Positions 49,630 through 60,604 of a DNA stretch of 64,000 bases are shown here, piece by piece. The notes under the pieces are model-generated. The model did no database searches. It saw only the letters and a program-made list of their open reading frames with translations, and was not told where the DNA came from. The position numbers were made by a program, and so were the translations under genes. Every line of letters starts with the position of its first letter. Position 1 is the first letter of the stretch. Location of the stretch: assembly GCA_023374025.1 (NCBI GenBank), contig SIJG01000057.1:140751-204750 (forward strand), given 5' to 3'. This stretch comes from Heterodera schachtii. Its lineage: Eukaryota; Nematoda; Chromadorea; Rhabditida; Heteroderidae.

Positions 49630-49663
49630 CCCTGTGTAGCTCAGTGGTTAGAGCATTCCACGG
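49630..49663 (+). pseudogene. tRNA 5' half
   Basis: After a 7-base acceptor-like CCCTGTG and TA, a perfect D-arm follows: GCTC, loop AGTGGTTA, GAGC, with TAGCTCAGTGG fitting the internal A box. An anticodon stem start (TTCCA) is visible, but the sequence then passes into TTTTTTTT, and no T-arm or B box follows. It is a truncated tRNA gene or the head of a tRNA-derived repeat. Confidence 0.65.
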
Positions 49664-49679
49664 AATTTTTTTTTTCAAC

Positions 49680-50290
49680 ATTATTTTTTCATTATATTTA
49701 TCCATTTAGTAAATTTTATTTATATTTGAATATCATAGTTATTTGGCTTTTAAAGATGCAAATATGAAGGAAAAATCGTAAAATAAAAATAATTTTCACA
49801 ATTTTGCAGTTTAAATATTATGCCAATAAATAGTAGCATTTTATTTTAAAGAAAAAATCAAATAAAAACAAAGTTCAAAAAAATTGTTGAAATGTAATTT
49901 AAATTTCTCAAATAATTATATTAAAATTTTTTATCTGAAATTCCCGCTTTGATATGAAGGGCTTCATCAAAAATAATTTTAAAATTTTTGGTTTTTATTG
50001 CTTGGTTTGCTTATATTAAATTACTATATATTAGCAATCTTTATTTCTTGTGTGTAAACTCTTTAATTCAAGTATTTTTATTTCAAATTTACTTAAATCA
50101 TAAACATACATCTTTTTATCTAAAATTAAGATTTAGTTTTTCAATATTTTGTGTTTATTTAAAAAAAGTAAAACAATATCTTTGCTTATAAAATTTTTTA
50201 TAAATGCTTTTCTATTTTATGCATCAAATAAAAGCCAATTTAACAACTTTGGAGCAGTGAAAAAAAACTTTCAACAGAAATCATTTGACA
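49680..50290. other. AT-rich non-coding stretch, T-rich on the plus strand
   Basis: No supported gene. Short Phe/Leu-rich open frames here are composition artefacts. Confidence 0.5.
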
Positions 50291-50584
50291 AAATATGTTG
50301 GGAGCAGGGCTCGACGAAATTTCGTGTCGTTTTCGTTTCGTCCTACATTTTCGGCACTTTTTGAGTTTCGTTTTCGTGTTTCGTTTTCGTCCGCTAAAGT
50401 TTTTTCGTTTCGTTTTCGGTTTTCAAAATTTTGTTTTTCGTTTCGTGTTTCGTTTTCGGTTTTTAAAATTTTGGATTTTCGTTTCGTTTTCGTTTTCGTC
50501 AGAGCAATATTTTACGAAAAAGACGAAAATATTTACACCCTTAAGAATGACTGTTTTGGTAAGAAATAATAAGTTTCATCATTT

Positions 50585-50656
50585 AAATATTGTAGCTTAG
50601 TGGTGAAAACAGCAGATTTATGTTGTGCTGTGCATTAATGTTCGATCCCGCATGCC
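50585..50656 (+). ncRNA. tRNA-like sequence with A and B boxes (SINE-like or pseudo-tRNA)
   Basis: TAGCTTAGTGG (50593-50603) matches the tRNA internal A box, and TGTTCGATCCC (50639-50649) matches the B box, about 35 bp apart, a normal spacing for RNA polymerase III internal promoters. Between them CAGCA and TGCTG could pair as an anticodon-like stem with an oversized loop. The T-arm stem pairs poorly and no acceptor stem is evident, so a functional tRNA is unlikely. It lies inside the hAT-like element. Confidence 0.45.
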
Positions 50657-50747
50657 CGCACTTTATTTTACCGATTTTTTAATCATGTTTTTACCGATTT
50701 TAATTAGAAAATCTGCTATGAAATAGCACTCAAATTTTCAAAAATTT

Positions 50748-50776
50748 TCCCGGCGTCGCCTATCGGAGCCGCCGGA
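50748..50776 (-). repeat. GC-rich hairpin motif, inverted copy
   Basis: Read on the minus strand, CCGGCGGCTCCGATAGGCG followed by ACGCCGGG matches the hairpin at 13852-13880 except for a few changes. It sits inside a different hAT-like element. Confidence 0.6.
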
Positions 50777-51390
50777 CCCACTTCCCATTCATCAACTTGT
50801 AAAAAAAAATACACTGCAAAAAAAACGTTTGAAAATCTTTTTTTTTTCAGCATGGTTTCACCAAAATGTACGATTTGCTAATTTCTTCCCCAAAAATTCT
50901 TAAAATCCATAATGGGATGTGAAAAATATAATATTTAATACATTTTATCGAAAAAATTTTAACTGATTCGAACCAATTTTGCAAGATTGCCTTTTTGACC
51001 CTAAATCTTATTTTTTGTCATTGATGTTCTTTATTTTGAAAATTTTTTGGCCACACCTCTGTCTTAGAGCCACATCCGCTTTTCCACCTACTAGGATCTC
51101 CTTTCCCTGAGTTCGAGGATACAATTTTAAAGTTATATGTTTCTTAATTATGAGTGAAATAAGTTCAAAAAATTTTCGGTTTTTTCGTTTCGTTTCGTAC
51201 GAAAACGGTTATTTTTTCGTTTTCGTGTTTCGTTTTCGTCCGTCAAAATTTTTTCGTTTCGTGTTTCGTTTTCGGTTTTCAAAATATTTTTTTCGTTTCG
51301 TTTTTCGTTTTCGTATTGAATGCGCTTTTTCGTTTCGTTTTCGTATACGAAAAAAATTTTTTGTGATTTTCGCACAGCCCTGGTTGGGAG

Positions 51391-52430
51391 ATGGGAATAA
51401 AATGAAGGAAAAAAAAGAAATATTGTAAAATTATAAAATAAAAAAATAAAGCAAAAAGGAAGAAAACTCAAAAAAGAATGAAGTAAAATTGATGGAAAAT
51501 TCGGAACAAATCTAAAGAAAATTTAGAATGGATTAACGAATCAGGGCTTATCAAAAAAAATCTCGTCCAATTTTTACTATAGTCCCTGTCATGTGCAACA
51601 ATAAAACATGAAGAGCTTCATCATAAATTAGTTTTGAAATTTGATTTTTATTTATCGATATATTTACTTGCTTATATTAAATTGTAATTTATTATTATTT
51701 TTTTTTTATTAATTTATTAACAATTATTTATTCTTTAACTGCTTTGTTATTTCAATGTTTTTATTTAGATTATTTTAAAGATCCTTTTTGTTTATTAAAC
51801 TAAATTATAGATTATTATAAATGAAAACCTTTATTATTAATTATTTGTTAGATGTTTTGTCTGCTGAATCATGCTCGTTGCTTTCCTATTTTTAGATATT
51901 AAGAGACTGTGCTTGTTTGATTTTTCTTATTTGAACTTAATTAAAATAAATCTTTAACCAATAATTTATTATCATATTGTTAACCTATTATTTTTATTAT
52001 GTCAGATTAATTGTTTTCATAATTTATTTATTTATTTTAGGTTTATCTTTCATCTTATCTTAACATGATGATTCACTTTTCTGACATTCATTTGTTAAAT
52101 GGAAATATTATAATTATTATATTGATAGGATAATATGAATGGTGTTTTTAAAACAAATTTTGTATGTTTCGCATTTTAGTTTATTGGGACCCGAAATAAA
52201 TTTGTAAGTTGCGATTCATTCACCCCGTTTTTGTTAAAGTTATACATATTTTTTTAATTAATCTATATTTGAGAAGTTAAAAATAATTTTAAAACTACAA
52301 CTTAAGAATAAATCAACATCTTTAACGCTTTATTTATGCGATTCTGATAGTAAATTAAAATAAATAATTTAAAATGCATTAATTTTTGGAATATTTTAAA
52401 TATTTTGAATGAAAAATTTTTTAATTTAAA
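51391..52430. other. AT-rich non-coding stretch
   Basis: T-rich on the plus strand. No gene is supported before the LINE fragment. Confidence 0.5.
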
Positions 52431-53558
52431 ATGTCTCAACATTATTTTGATTTAGCGAAGGCATTTGACACTGTTCCACATGAAAGATTAGTTTCTAAAC
52501 TTAAAAATGTTGGTATAAATGGTACTTTGCTTAAATGGCTTAAAAATTATTTACAAAATCGTACATTTTTCGTTAGAGTTGGATCTGCGTTTTCTGATGA
52601 ATTCCCATGCTTAAGTGGTGTTCCGCAGGGTTCAAATTTGGGTCCACTTTTGTTTTTAATTTACATTTCAGATCTTCCTAATTTTTGTAAAACTGAAAAT
52701 GTTGAAATTAAGCTTTTTGCTGACGATCTTAAGGCCTATTCTATTCTCTCAAAAAATACTATTTCTCCACTCCATTCTTTCATTAATAAATTTCGGAATT
52801 ACTGTGAATTAAATGGCCTTAAAATCGCTCCTAACAAATGCTTAGTTTCACATCTTGGGCCTAAAAACCCTAATGAATGTTACTTTATAAATAATATTCC
52901 AATTTTAAAAAATGAAAAAGGTGAACCAGTTAGAGATCTTGGCATTTATTTTTCAAATGACTTAAAATGGGAAAAACACATAGAATATATCACTAAAAAA
53001 GCAATTAGGACATCTTTTACTTTACTCAAATCACTTAAAACGAAAAACCCAAAAATTCTTATAAATATATTAAATGTTTATTGTCAATCCATTTTGGAAT
53101 TTGGTTCTCCGGTTTTTAATCCATATATGAAAAAAGACATTGATGCTCTTGAAAATGTACAAAAAACTTTTTTACGTATTGTTTTTAGACGTAATAATAA
53201 CAAGGATGATATACCCGGTTATAATGAACTTCTCCAACTTTTTAAACAAGAATCCCTTTTAAAACGCAGAATAAAAATAGATTTAAGACTCTTCCATGAT
53301 ATAATTTTGGAAAAGATCCATATTCAGCATAATGATTCCTTTTCAAGAACATATTCAGGACTGAAAAACGATTTTATTATAAAAACCGCTTATTGTTCAA
53401 CCAATGTTCGGTATCATTCGTTTTTTATTCGTACCTCTCGCCTCTATAGGTATTTGCCTAAAGAGGCAAGGTTACTTAATTCCATTGAGTTTGCTAAACT
53501 TCTTGACACCTATGATGTTGATGCTTTAATTTTGAAACCACCTCATCTCATTCAGTGA
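52431..53558 (+). CDS. LINE reverse transcriptase, 5'-truncated
   Basis: A 375-codon frame without stops gives the C-terminal part of a non-LTR retrotransposon polymerase that copies element RNA at a nicked chromosomal target. RT motif A is YFDLAKAFDTV (residues 5-15), motif B is SGVPQGSNLGPLLF (62-75), and the catalytic FADD is at 96-99. Thumb-like LGIYFSNDLKWEKHI and AIRTSFTLLKSLK follow, then the usual WPVFNPY-like region (FGSPVFNPYM) and a typical C-terminal stretch. Motif order and wording fit the jockey/CR1 group. The N-terminal fingers, endonuclease and ORF1 are missing: homology begins within five residues of the first Met, which is probably a chance ATG at the truncation point. Intact coding suggests a young insertion, but the fragment cannot move by itself. 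Confidence 0.9.
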   Translation: MSQHYFDLAKAFDTVPHERLVSKLKNVGINGTLLKWLKNYLQNRTFFVRVGSAFSDEFPCLSGVPQGSNLGPLLFLIYISDLPNFCKTENVEIKLFADDLKAYSILSKNTISPLHSFINKFRNYCELNGLKIAPNKCLVSHLGPKNPNECYFINNIPILKNEKGEPVRDLGIYFSNDLKWEKHIEYITKKAIRTSFTLLKSLKTKNPKILINILNVYCQSILEFGSPVFNPYMKKDIDALENVQKTFLRIVFRRNNNKDDIPGYNELLQLFKQESLLKRRIKIDLRLFHDIILEKIHIQHNDSFSRTYSGLKNDFIIKTAYCSTNVRYHSFFIRTSRLYRYLPKEARLLNSIEFAKLLDTYDVDALILKPPHLIQ

Positions 53559-53631
53559 CCAAATTTATTTATTTATTCTGTTATTTATGTCGGTGTCACG
53601 CTTTCCGTATAAATTGATTGATTGATTGATT
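53559..53631 (+). repeat. LINE 3' tail ending in ATTG repeats
   Basis: After the stop comes a short 3' region with TGTCGGTGTCACGC, then AAATTGATTGATTGATTGAT (four to five ATTG units, 53613-53631). Short-repeat tails instead of poly-A are known for several LINE clades, including CR1-like and RTE-like elements. This tail marks the 3' boundary of the insertion. Confidence 0.7.
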
Positions 53632-53984
53632 TTTAAAGTTTTTTATTTTAATATAATTTTTGATAAAAATGTTTATTTCAAATACTTTAAGAAAATAATA
53701 TAACTTTATAGATAATATAATAGAGATGATTTAATTATATTAAACTAAACATCGACTTAACAAGTTAAACCTGCCCCAAAATTGTCATTGTATAAGTCTC
53801 GTAATAAATTAATTTGACAATTAGTATTTAACTAATTTGAGTAATTTTTTTAAGGAAGCTTTAAATATACTTATAATTATGAAAATTTTGATTTTATTTT
53901 GTTTTATTGATTTCGTCCTAAAAATCAATTTCTTTTCATTTTTTACTGATCTTAAATTACAAAAAAAAATATGAATTTATTATT

Positions 53985-54178
53985 GGAAATGTTGGTTTTG
54001 CAGAATCCCAACAGCCACGCGGGCACTGGACGATTTGATTCATTCCAAGGGTCACATTGGAAGTGCCTTTATATATATAAATTCGAAGGTAGTCACATAC
54101 TTTAATGACATTCATAAAATTCTCTTTTTGTTGCCAACAATCACATTTGAATAAAATTAAATTCATAATTCTGATCAA
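53985..54178 (-). CDS. Hypothetical Cys-containing reading frame or exon
   Basis: A minus-strand frame of up to 73 codons has a GC-richer core (about 53995-54060) and a non-random look: CDCWQQKENFMNVIKVCDYL near the N-terminus, then a glycosylation sequon NVT, then QIVQCPRGCWDSA. Four or five cysteines in this spacing would suit a small secreted or extracellular domain. No signal peptide is visible. AT-rich surroundings on both sides suggest an exon of a larger gene or a relic. The family is not recognised. Confidence 0.22.
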
Positions 54179-54199
54179 CGTTTGGGAATTAAAAAATAA

Positions 54200-55200
54200 A
54201 CCTCCAAAAATAAGAAAAATTGAGATTTGTTAAATCTTTTTAATCAATATCTTGGCCACTTTTGATACTTTAATTTTTTTTAAACGAGAGTTTAGTTAGT
54301 GTATTTTTTAAGTTTTTTAAGCAAATATTAATTTTTTTGCTAATATTCCTTTTAATTGAACTTTTTATTTATATAAATAAAATAGATTAGTAATTTATAT
54401 ATTCATTGAATTTAAAGTTTACTTTAAAAATATTTGATGTTAATTAAAGTGAAAATTTGAATTGATATTGAAAATTCATTATCCTCTTTATTTTAAACCT
54501 GATTAATTATCTATTTTTAATACTTTTGTGAATTGAGAACTTCTATTTATACTTTAAAAATTGTCTTCTCAAGTACTCGAGTACAAACCTTGACTAACTT
54601 TCCATGCATTTCCATCTGTATCTAGCTTATTGGTATTTTTTTGCTTAGTATTTTTGTGTTTATATCTGCTGGTTGTTCAATTCAGATTTTAAAATTTTTT
54701 GTTTTGTTTTCGGAAACGACGATAAAACTGTTTTCGTAATTTTTTTTTTTGATATTAATTTATATCAAATTATATTTGTTTTCTTACTTTGTGTGCTTAT
54801 TTATAAAAAAATGCAATTATTAAAATTTGATTATGCTTATAATAGTTCAAGCATTTTTTGATTAATTTGTATTTACTTTATTTCATGATCAGGATTTTTC
54901 CTTTTCCATGGTCTGTGATAGAAGGTGTTTAATCATTTTGTTTGAAGTCAAATTGTTATTAGCATGATTCTTTATAAATTGATTTAAAATAAAGAAGTTT
55001 TTATGCTATTTTAAAAAAGCATATTTTTAGATTTATTTTCATTTTTCTCTCATATTAATTTTTCCTTCTTTAATAATTATTTAAAAAACTGCATTTAGCT
55101 ATAATTAATAAGTAACAAAATATTCTTTTTATTTTTATTTGAGATTACCTTGTTAAATTCAGTCTTAACAATGCGTTTAAATGCTTATATTTAAATCATA
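54200..55200. other. AT-rich non-coding stretch
   Basis: T-rich on the plus strand. Nothing supported. Confidence 0.5.
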
Positions 55201-55234
55201 TTCTTGTCGAGATCTTTTAACTTTAACAATTTTT

Positions 55235-55390
55235 ATGCGGAGGTAGTTTTGTCCATAGGGTTGTCAGACTCCATGCACTTGTTGTGGAAGACGAAAATGC
55301 GGGGCTGGACCAAACAATTGCGGCGGTGGGCCCAACGCATGTTGAGGGATCGGAACAAAAAATTGCTGGGGTGGGCCAAACGCATTTATA
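55235..55390 (+). repeat. GC-richer patch with imperfect short repeats
   Basis: Units resembling GCGGNGTGGGCCAAACGCAT recur at about 55301, 55322 and 55366. A 72-codon open frame (55204-55422) across them yields a repeated W-x-K/A-x pattern (GWTKQLRRWAQRM, LGWAKRI) that simply follows the DNA repeat. It is a patch of unknown origin. Confidence 0.35.
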
Positions 55391-55439
55391 ATTTATGTTT
55401 TATTTTTATATACAATATTTAATTTTTTATGCGATAAAT

Positions 55440-57660
55440 TTAAATTAACATAATGTATTATTGTACCCGAACTCTTTGTTTTATTGAGTCATTAAAAATT
55501 TTAAATGAATATATTTTATTTTTTAGTTGTAATAATTCAATTCAATTCGACATTTGGGTTATGTATTTGGAATTCAAATAAAAAAGTTTACATTTACGTC
55601 TGGTTTCACATTGCCAAATCGATTTTTGCAAGATATTCGTGATAATAAGTTAAATTAAACAAGATTGAATGTAGGCAAAATTTTAAGTTATTATTTTTAT
55701 ATTGAAATTACTAAATTGTATAAAAATCGTAAAATTATTAAAAATTAATCTCTATATTATTATTTTAAATTTATAGATATCTAAGTAAATAATGGAGTCA
55801 AGATTCGCTTAGAAAAATGCTTTAATATATGGCTTATTTTATTACGAATATATTTGTTTATATTCATCTTGTATGCTGAATCAAGTTCATCTGGATCAAT
55901 GATGCATAAATGAAAGGCGTGAAGGCTCTTATTTTTTTAATTGCTCTCAGTTTATATATTTTGTTAATTTTCAGAATCATATTTTACATTTCCAAAACAG
56001 GCCATAATTTATAAATTTGATTAAGTTGTTCATATGATTTGATATTTTTTGAACCTTTTTTAATAAAGCAAATGAAGTACAAATATATTTATGTGAATTA
56101 TTTTTAAATTTATTTACTTAATTTAATTCTACAATCGTTTTTGTACGTCTGTTAATTTGTATAAAAAATAAAGTATATCTTTTGTTTCGAGGTTTTGAAG
56201 TAAACCTAATAACTTAACAAAGAAATATTTATTAAAAAAATTTGTTTTTTTTTACAATTTATGATTAAATTTTTTTAGGATGCAGAAGTTTTTATCGAAT
56301 CTAGTCAATTTTTAATATATTAATAATTATTAGACTAATTTTTGTGATCGTTTAATATTCCTTTCTACCAATTCCTATGCGCAATCGAAAAGTGTAATTC
56401 AAATTTTTATAATAATGTAAATATTTAAAATAGTTTAATTTTGACAAATTCTATTTTTTCACTAATATCTAAAGCTGTATCATTATTCTTTTCCATACCA
56501 TAATTTTAAAATCACACGCAAATAAATGAAACTTGATTGTTTACTCATTAACCCATAACAGAAAATCGCGCTATCAGTCAATATATTATTTTCTTAATTC
56601 ATTGGCAAATAGCGGCTTCCTTATTTAAAGCGAATAAGTAATCCTTTCAATCATTCGACACATATAAAATTCAGATTGATATCATTTGTCCCTTGTATTA
56701 ATGTTTCCAAATTTTATCTATATATTTTGACTATAATTATCAGGGATCGGATTATTTTTGCCTTTTTTGGTATATAGAAAAAATATTTTGGGGATTTTTT
56801 GGCAAATGCATATTCACATATTTGCCGTTTTATAGCAAATACAATAATATTCATAATAGTTTCCAATGAAAAAAGTCATTTTTTATTATTATCTAAAGAA
56901 TTTTATTCATTTCAAATATAAACTTCAAAATGTTTCCGTCATCCACGATTTTTTTTAAATCCGCAACTTTTATAGAACGAAACTTAAAAAGGTTGAATTT
57001 ATGTAAAAAAAAGTTTTGTTTGCATGAATTTTTACTTTTTTTCCTTTGGTCGTAATTAATTAAATATGTTTGGTTTTATTTCTTTTAAATTGTATTTATT
57101 TATTCTTGATCATTTTTCCTTAGATCACTTATCATTTCTTAGTTTGTTATCAGTGATAAAATTTTGCCATCATATTTTATAAGACCAATCTTTGTCTTTC
57201 AAAATTTTTATGAGGAATTTAATATATTCTTTAATAGAAACTTTTAAGTACACGTTAGTATCAGTTATTCCTAGGCTCTCCAATTCCTGCAAAATCGGGT
57301 CAACATTTTCAGAAAATGCCCGTATGAAGACAGCATATTTAAAATTCAGGAAAAATATAATATGCTTATTATTATATAATGGATGGGGCTGAAGCGCAAC
57401 GAGTTTATTTGGCGTTTATGTTCCTATTTAAAAACGATTGGCTATTTTCGGCTAAAAAATTATTTCAGTCATTTTCTGTTTAATGTATAAATTAGATTTT
57501 AAAGATATTTAAAATCATAGAAAAAGTCTTTTGAGCTAGCCTTATGAAAGTATTTTATGTATAATTAAGTTTTTTTTTGAATATTTATTTAAAACCCTTC
57601 TGTTTTCAGTTTTATTTACAAAATTAATTTGATTAAGAATTATTAAATAGGGGTTTATAT
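55440..57660. other. AT-rich non-coding stretch, T-rich
   Basis: No gene or RNA supported. The short frame at 57192 has no recognisable feature. Confidence 0.5.
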
Positions 57661-57667
57661 ATTTAAT

Positions 57668-57725
57668 AGAGTCCGGCGGGAACGGGGTTCCCGCGGGAAA
57701 ACACGGGAATCCCGTTCCCGTCCTT
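57668..57725. repeat. GC-rich hairpin-forming repeat fragment
   Basis: GTCCGGCGGGAACGGGG and, further on, TCCCGTTCCCG form an inverted pair (CGGGAACGGG with CCCGTTCCCG) around TTCCCGCGGGAA. The left edge AATAGAGTCCGG resembles the right edge of the GC-rich block near 62876 when that is read on the other strand (AATAGAGCCCGG), so the two appear to share a terminus. Confidence 0.5.
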
Positions 57726-59630
57726 TTTGCCTGAAAGGATTTCTATCAATCATTGACAAAAAAATTATTTACTTTTATGAGTCACTTTTCTCACAATTTG
57801 CAGACCCTTCCTTTATTTGAATTTATGAACAAAATACAGAAAATATTGTATAAGTTATTTTTTATTAATTTAAAATTCTTTTTTTTCTATTGATTATCAA
57901 TATCTATTACAGCAATTTGTTTTCTATGAAAACCAAAATTATTAAATTTTTATTTCGTTCTCAAAATTTGATCAAAATTTTTTCGAATCATTTTATCGTT
58001 AACATTTAATTTTTATTTTTTAATTTTAAAATGATGCACTTTTTTAAAACCAAAACATTAACTTTAATTAATTTTCATCATCGAACGCACCGAGCCATTC
58101 TATGAAGTAACTCTTTTGGCCTGAGGAATATTATTTTGATTATTTTTTATCTAATAATTGGCTACCGCCCTCAAATATCATTTACTTCTTGTGGGGTTCA
58201 AAAGAATTTTGTTTTAATAATAAATTTACATCTTTATTCTGATAATTTTAATTTTTATTATGTTACAAATATTTAATGAGTTTGACTTTTAAGATAATAT
58301 TTTTTAACGAGCAAAATATATCATAAATGTGTGCAGAACAGTTTATTTGAAAAGCACATAATTTTAATTAATAACAACCACTATTTTTAAACAATTTTTG
58401 CTTAATTTTTTTCTATTCAGGCTAATATATTGATTATTTATTAAAAAGTCTCATTTTTTAAATTAATTTCATTAAAGAAATTATAAAAACACTTTTTCTT
58501 TAGATTTTGCTTTTTTCATCAATTATTTGTTCGTATATTATGAAGTTATTTATTTCTTTTTTATTATTACTTTAAAATTGAAATCTTCGTTGAGTATTCT
58601 GTTTTTTAGTTACTAGCTTTACATTTACGTGATATGAATATATTTTTATTTATTGATTTAAATATATTTTTTACATTTTGTTTTTTATAATTTTCAACTT
58701 TAGAAAAAATTTTTTTAATTTATTAAACAATTATTTATCTAAATTTTATAATGAACAACAATTTTTTAAAAAAATGTTTATTGAAAATTTGAATAGTTAA
58801 ATATTTTAAAGACTAATAACAATTTTTTTTCATTTTAAGATTAGATTATATTTTTAAATATATAAAAATTATCATGTTTTATTTGTTAAAATTAGTGATT
58901 TTATAAATAAATTTTGTTGCAAATATTTCTTTTTGATAATTTGCATTAATTGATCTTAAAACGTGTGAATTTGAATCTTTTATGCTATATATTTTCTTTC
59001 TATATTATTGGTTAAATTTTGTTTCATTAGTTATTTATTTAGATACAAATTTTTTTCTTTTTAAAACAAGTCGTAATAAATTGTTTCGTTGCATTGGACT
59101 AGGTTCACAAATAATGACATTAGGTTCATATTTTTAATATGGTTTTTTTCGTGTAATATATAGAAAAAGTATAAAATTGTAAATAGCATTGAGAATAGAG
59201 GAAATTATATATAAATTGACATAAAATTGATTCCTATAGCGCATTTTTTTTAAGCATTTTCTTTGTTTCCTTTTATATGAAAATTTTAATTTATGCATTA
59301 GCTCAATTTTTTGAATTTGAATTATTTTATTAAATAAATTATCTTCAATTCTATTTGCTGTATTTATAATATTTAAATATCATAAAATCAAACATAATTT
59401 TTTATTTTGTTTTTTTAATGTGCGAATATTTTAATAAAATATTTAAATAATTTTATTTCAAAACCTTCACAATTATTTAAAAGCAAATTTCCTATTGTGT
59501 TCATTATTATTTCAATTATTATTTTTGAACTTTTTGTGCTTTTAAATATTTTTTAACCTAATTCAGATTTTTATTCTTCAATTGCATAATCACTCTATTT
59601 TTCCTTTTTATAAGAATATCGTATTTCCTA
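57726..59630. other. AT-rich non-coding stretch, T-rich
   Basis: Nothing supported as a gene, RNA or bounded repeat. Confidence 0.5.
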
Positions 59631-59638
59631 TAATATAG

Positions 59639-59660
59639 CCCCCCCCCCCCAAAAAAAAAA
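59639..59660 (+). repeat. Adjacent poly-C and poly-A runs
   Basis: Twelve C are followed directly by ten A. On the minus strand this is a poly-G tract like those at 10.3-13.7 kb. Confidence 0.9.
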
Positions 59661-60590
59661 CTATTTTTCCCCAAAAAAAATAAATGCTTATTATTTGTCA
59701 TTTGTTTTATACATACATACCTGACTAGATAATTGATAATTTCATTAGATTTTTTAGTCATTATTCATTTTTTAAATAATAATAGTTTTTATTTGTATAA
59801 TTTTTATATTTACTGATGCGTCTTACAAGACAAAATTTTTAGCAAGAATATAAATACATCTGCTATATCAGTTGAAGAAGAAAGATTTTTTTACTCAAGC
59901 AAATTTAATCACGATTACTAATCTTTTACGCTTATTTTTTTTTATATATTATTGCTTAAATTTATTACATTTATTTGGTAAATGTTTTATAATTAATTGC
60001 ATTTTTTTAAACTATTAAACTTTGAATTTTTTAAATTATAATTTTTCTTTAAAGATCCTATACTAAGTATCTGTTTAAAATATTAATTATCTGAAATACA
60101 ATATTATTCATAATAATAAAAATAACGAATTGAATATTACAAGAATTTAAATAAACAATTCTACAAAACTAAATAAGGTATCGTAGTTATTCAATAAAAT
60201 GAATAGTTTTTAATTTCGATGTACGAGAAAAGCAGTCTCGGCCGTCAATTCCGGTCACCATTTTGGCGCTCGTCGAATCCCGATAGATCAAAATCATCCT
60301 TTATCAAAATCGAAAAAAACGGTCTTTTTTGTTATTGTTTTACTTTTGTATATTTTTAACTAGATTTTGTATAATATTTTTAATTAATTTATTAATTAGA
60401 TTCATAACATATTTTTCAATTTTTTGTTTGAAGTTGATTTGATTATTTAATTCGTATCTATATATTTATTTTGAATAATGTTTTCTATAATTTCAGATTA
60501 GCAAGGTCTATTTTTCAATAGATTCATTATTTAATATTTTAGTCTTAAAAATTGACTAAGCTTTAAAATTCATTATAAAAAAAATAAATT
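59661..60590. other. AT-rich non-coding stretch
   Basis: Contains one short GC-richer spot near 60235-60290 (GGCCGTCAATTCCGGTCACC). No identification is possible. Confidence 0.45.
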
Positions 60591-60604
60591 TTATTTAGTA
60601 TTTC

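Larger units (their letters stand above)
50305..51382. mobile_element. Non-autonomous hAT-like element, 1,078 bp
   Basis: GTTGGGAG occurs at 50297-50304 and 51383-51390, an exact 8-bp target duplication. The ends are inverted: CAGGGCTCGACGAAA and, from the right, CAGGGCTGTGCGAAA (12 of 15 identical). Inside both ends are dense irregular arrays of TTTCGTTTTCG (about 50320-50500 and 51175-51350), in the same rather than opposite orientation. The middle carries a tRNA-like sequence and a GC-rich hairpin motif. There is no transposase frame. Phe/Arg-rich open frames over the arrays are simple-sequence artefacts. Confidence 0.87.

Noticed and set aside
50285..50600. Phe/Arg-rich frames over the TTTCGTTTTCG arrays (also 51150-51471)
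   Set aside because: Repeat translation only, with no conserved domain.
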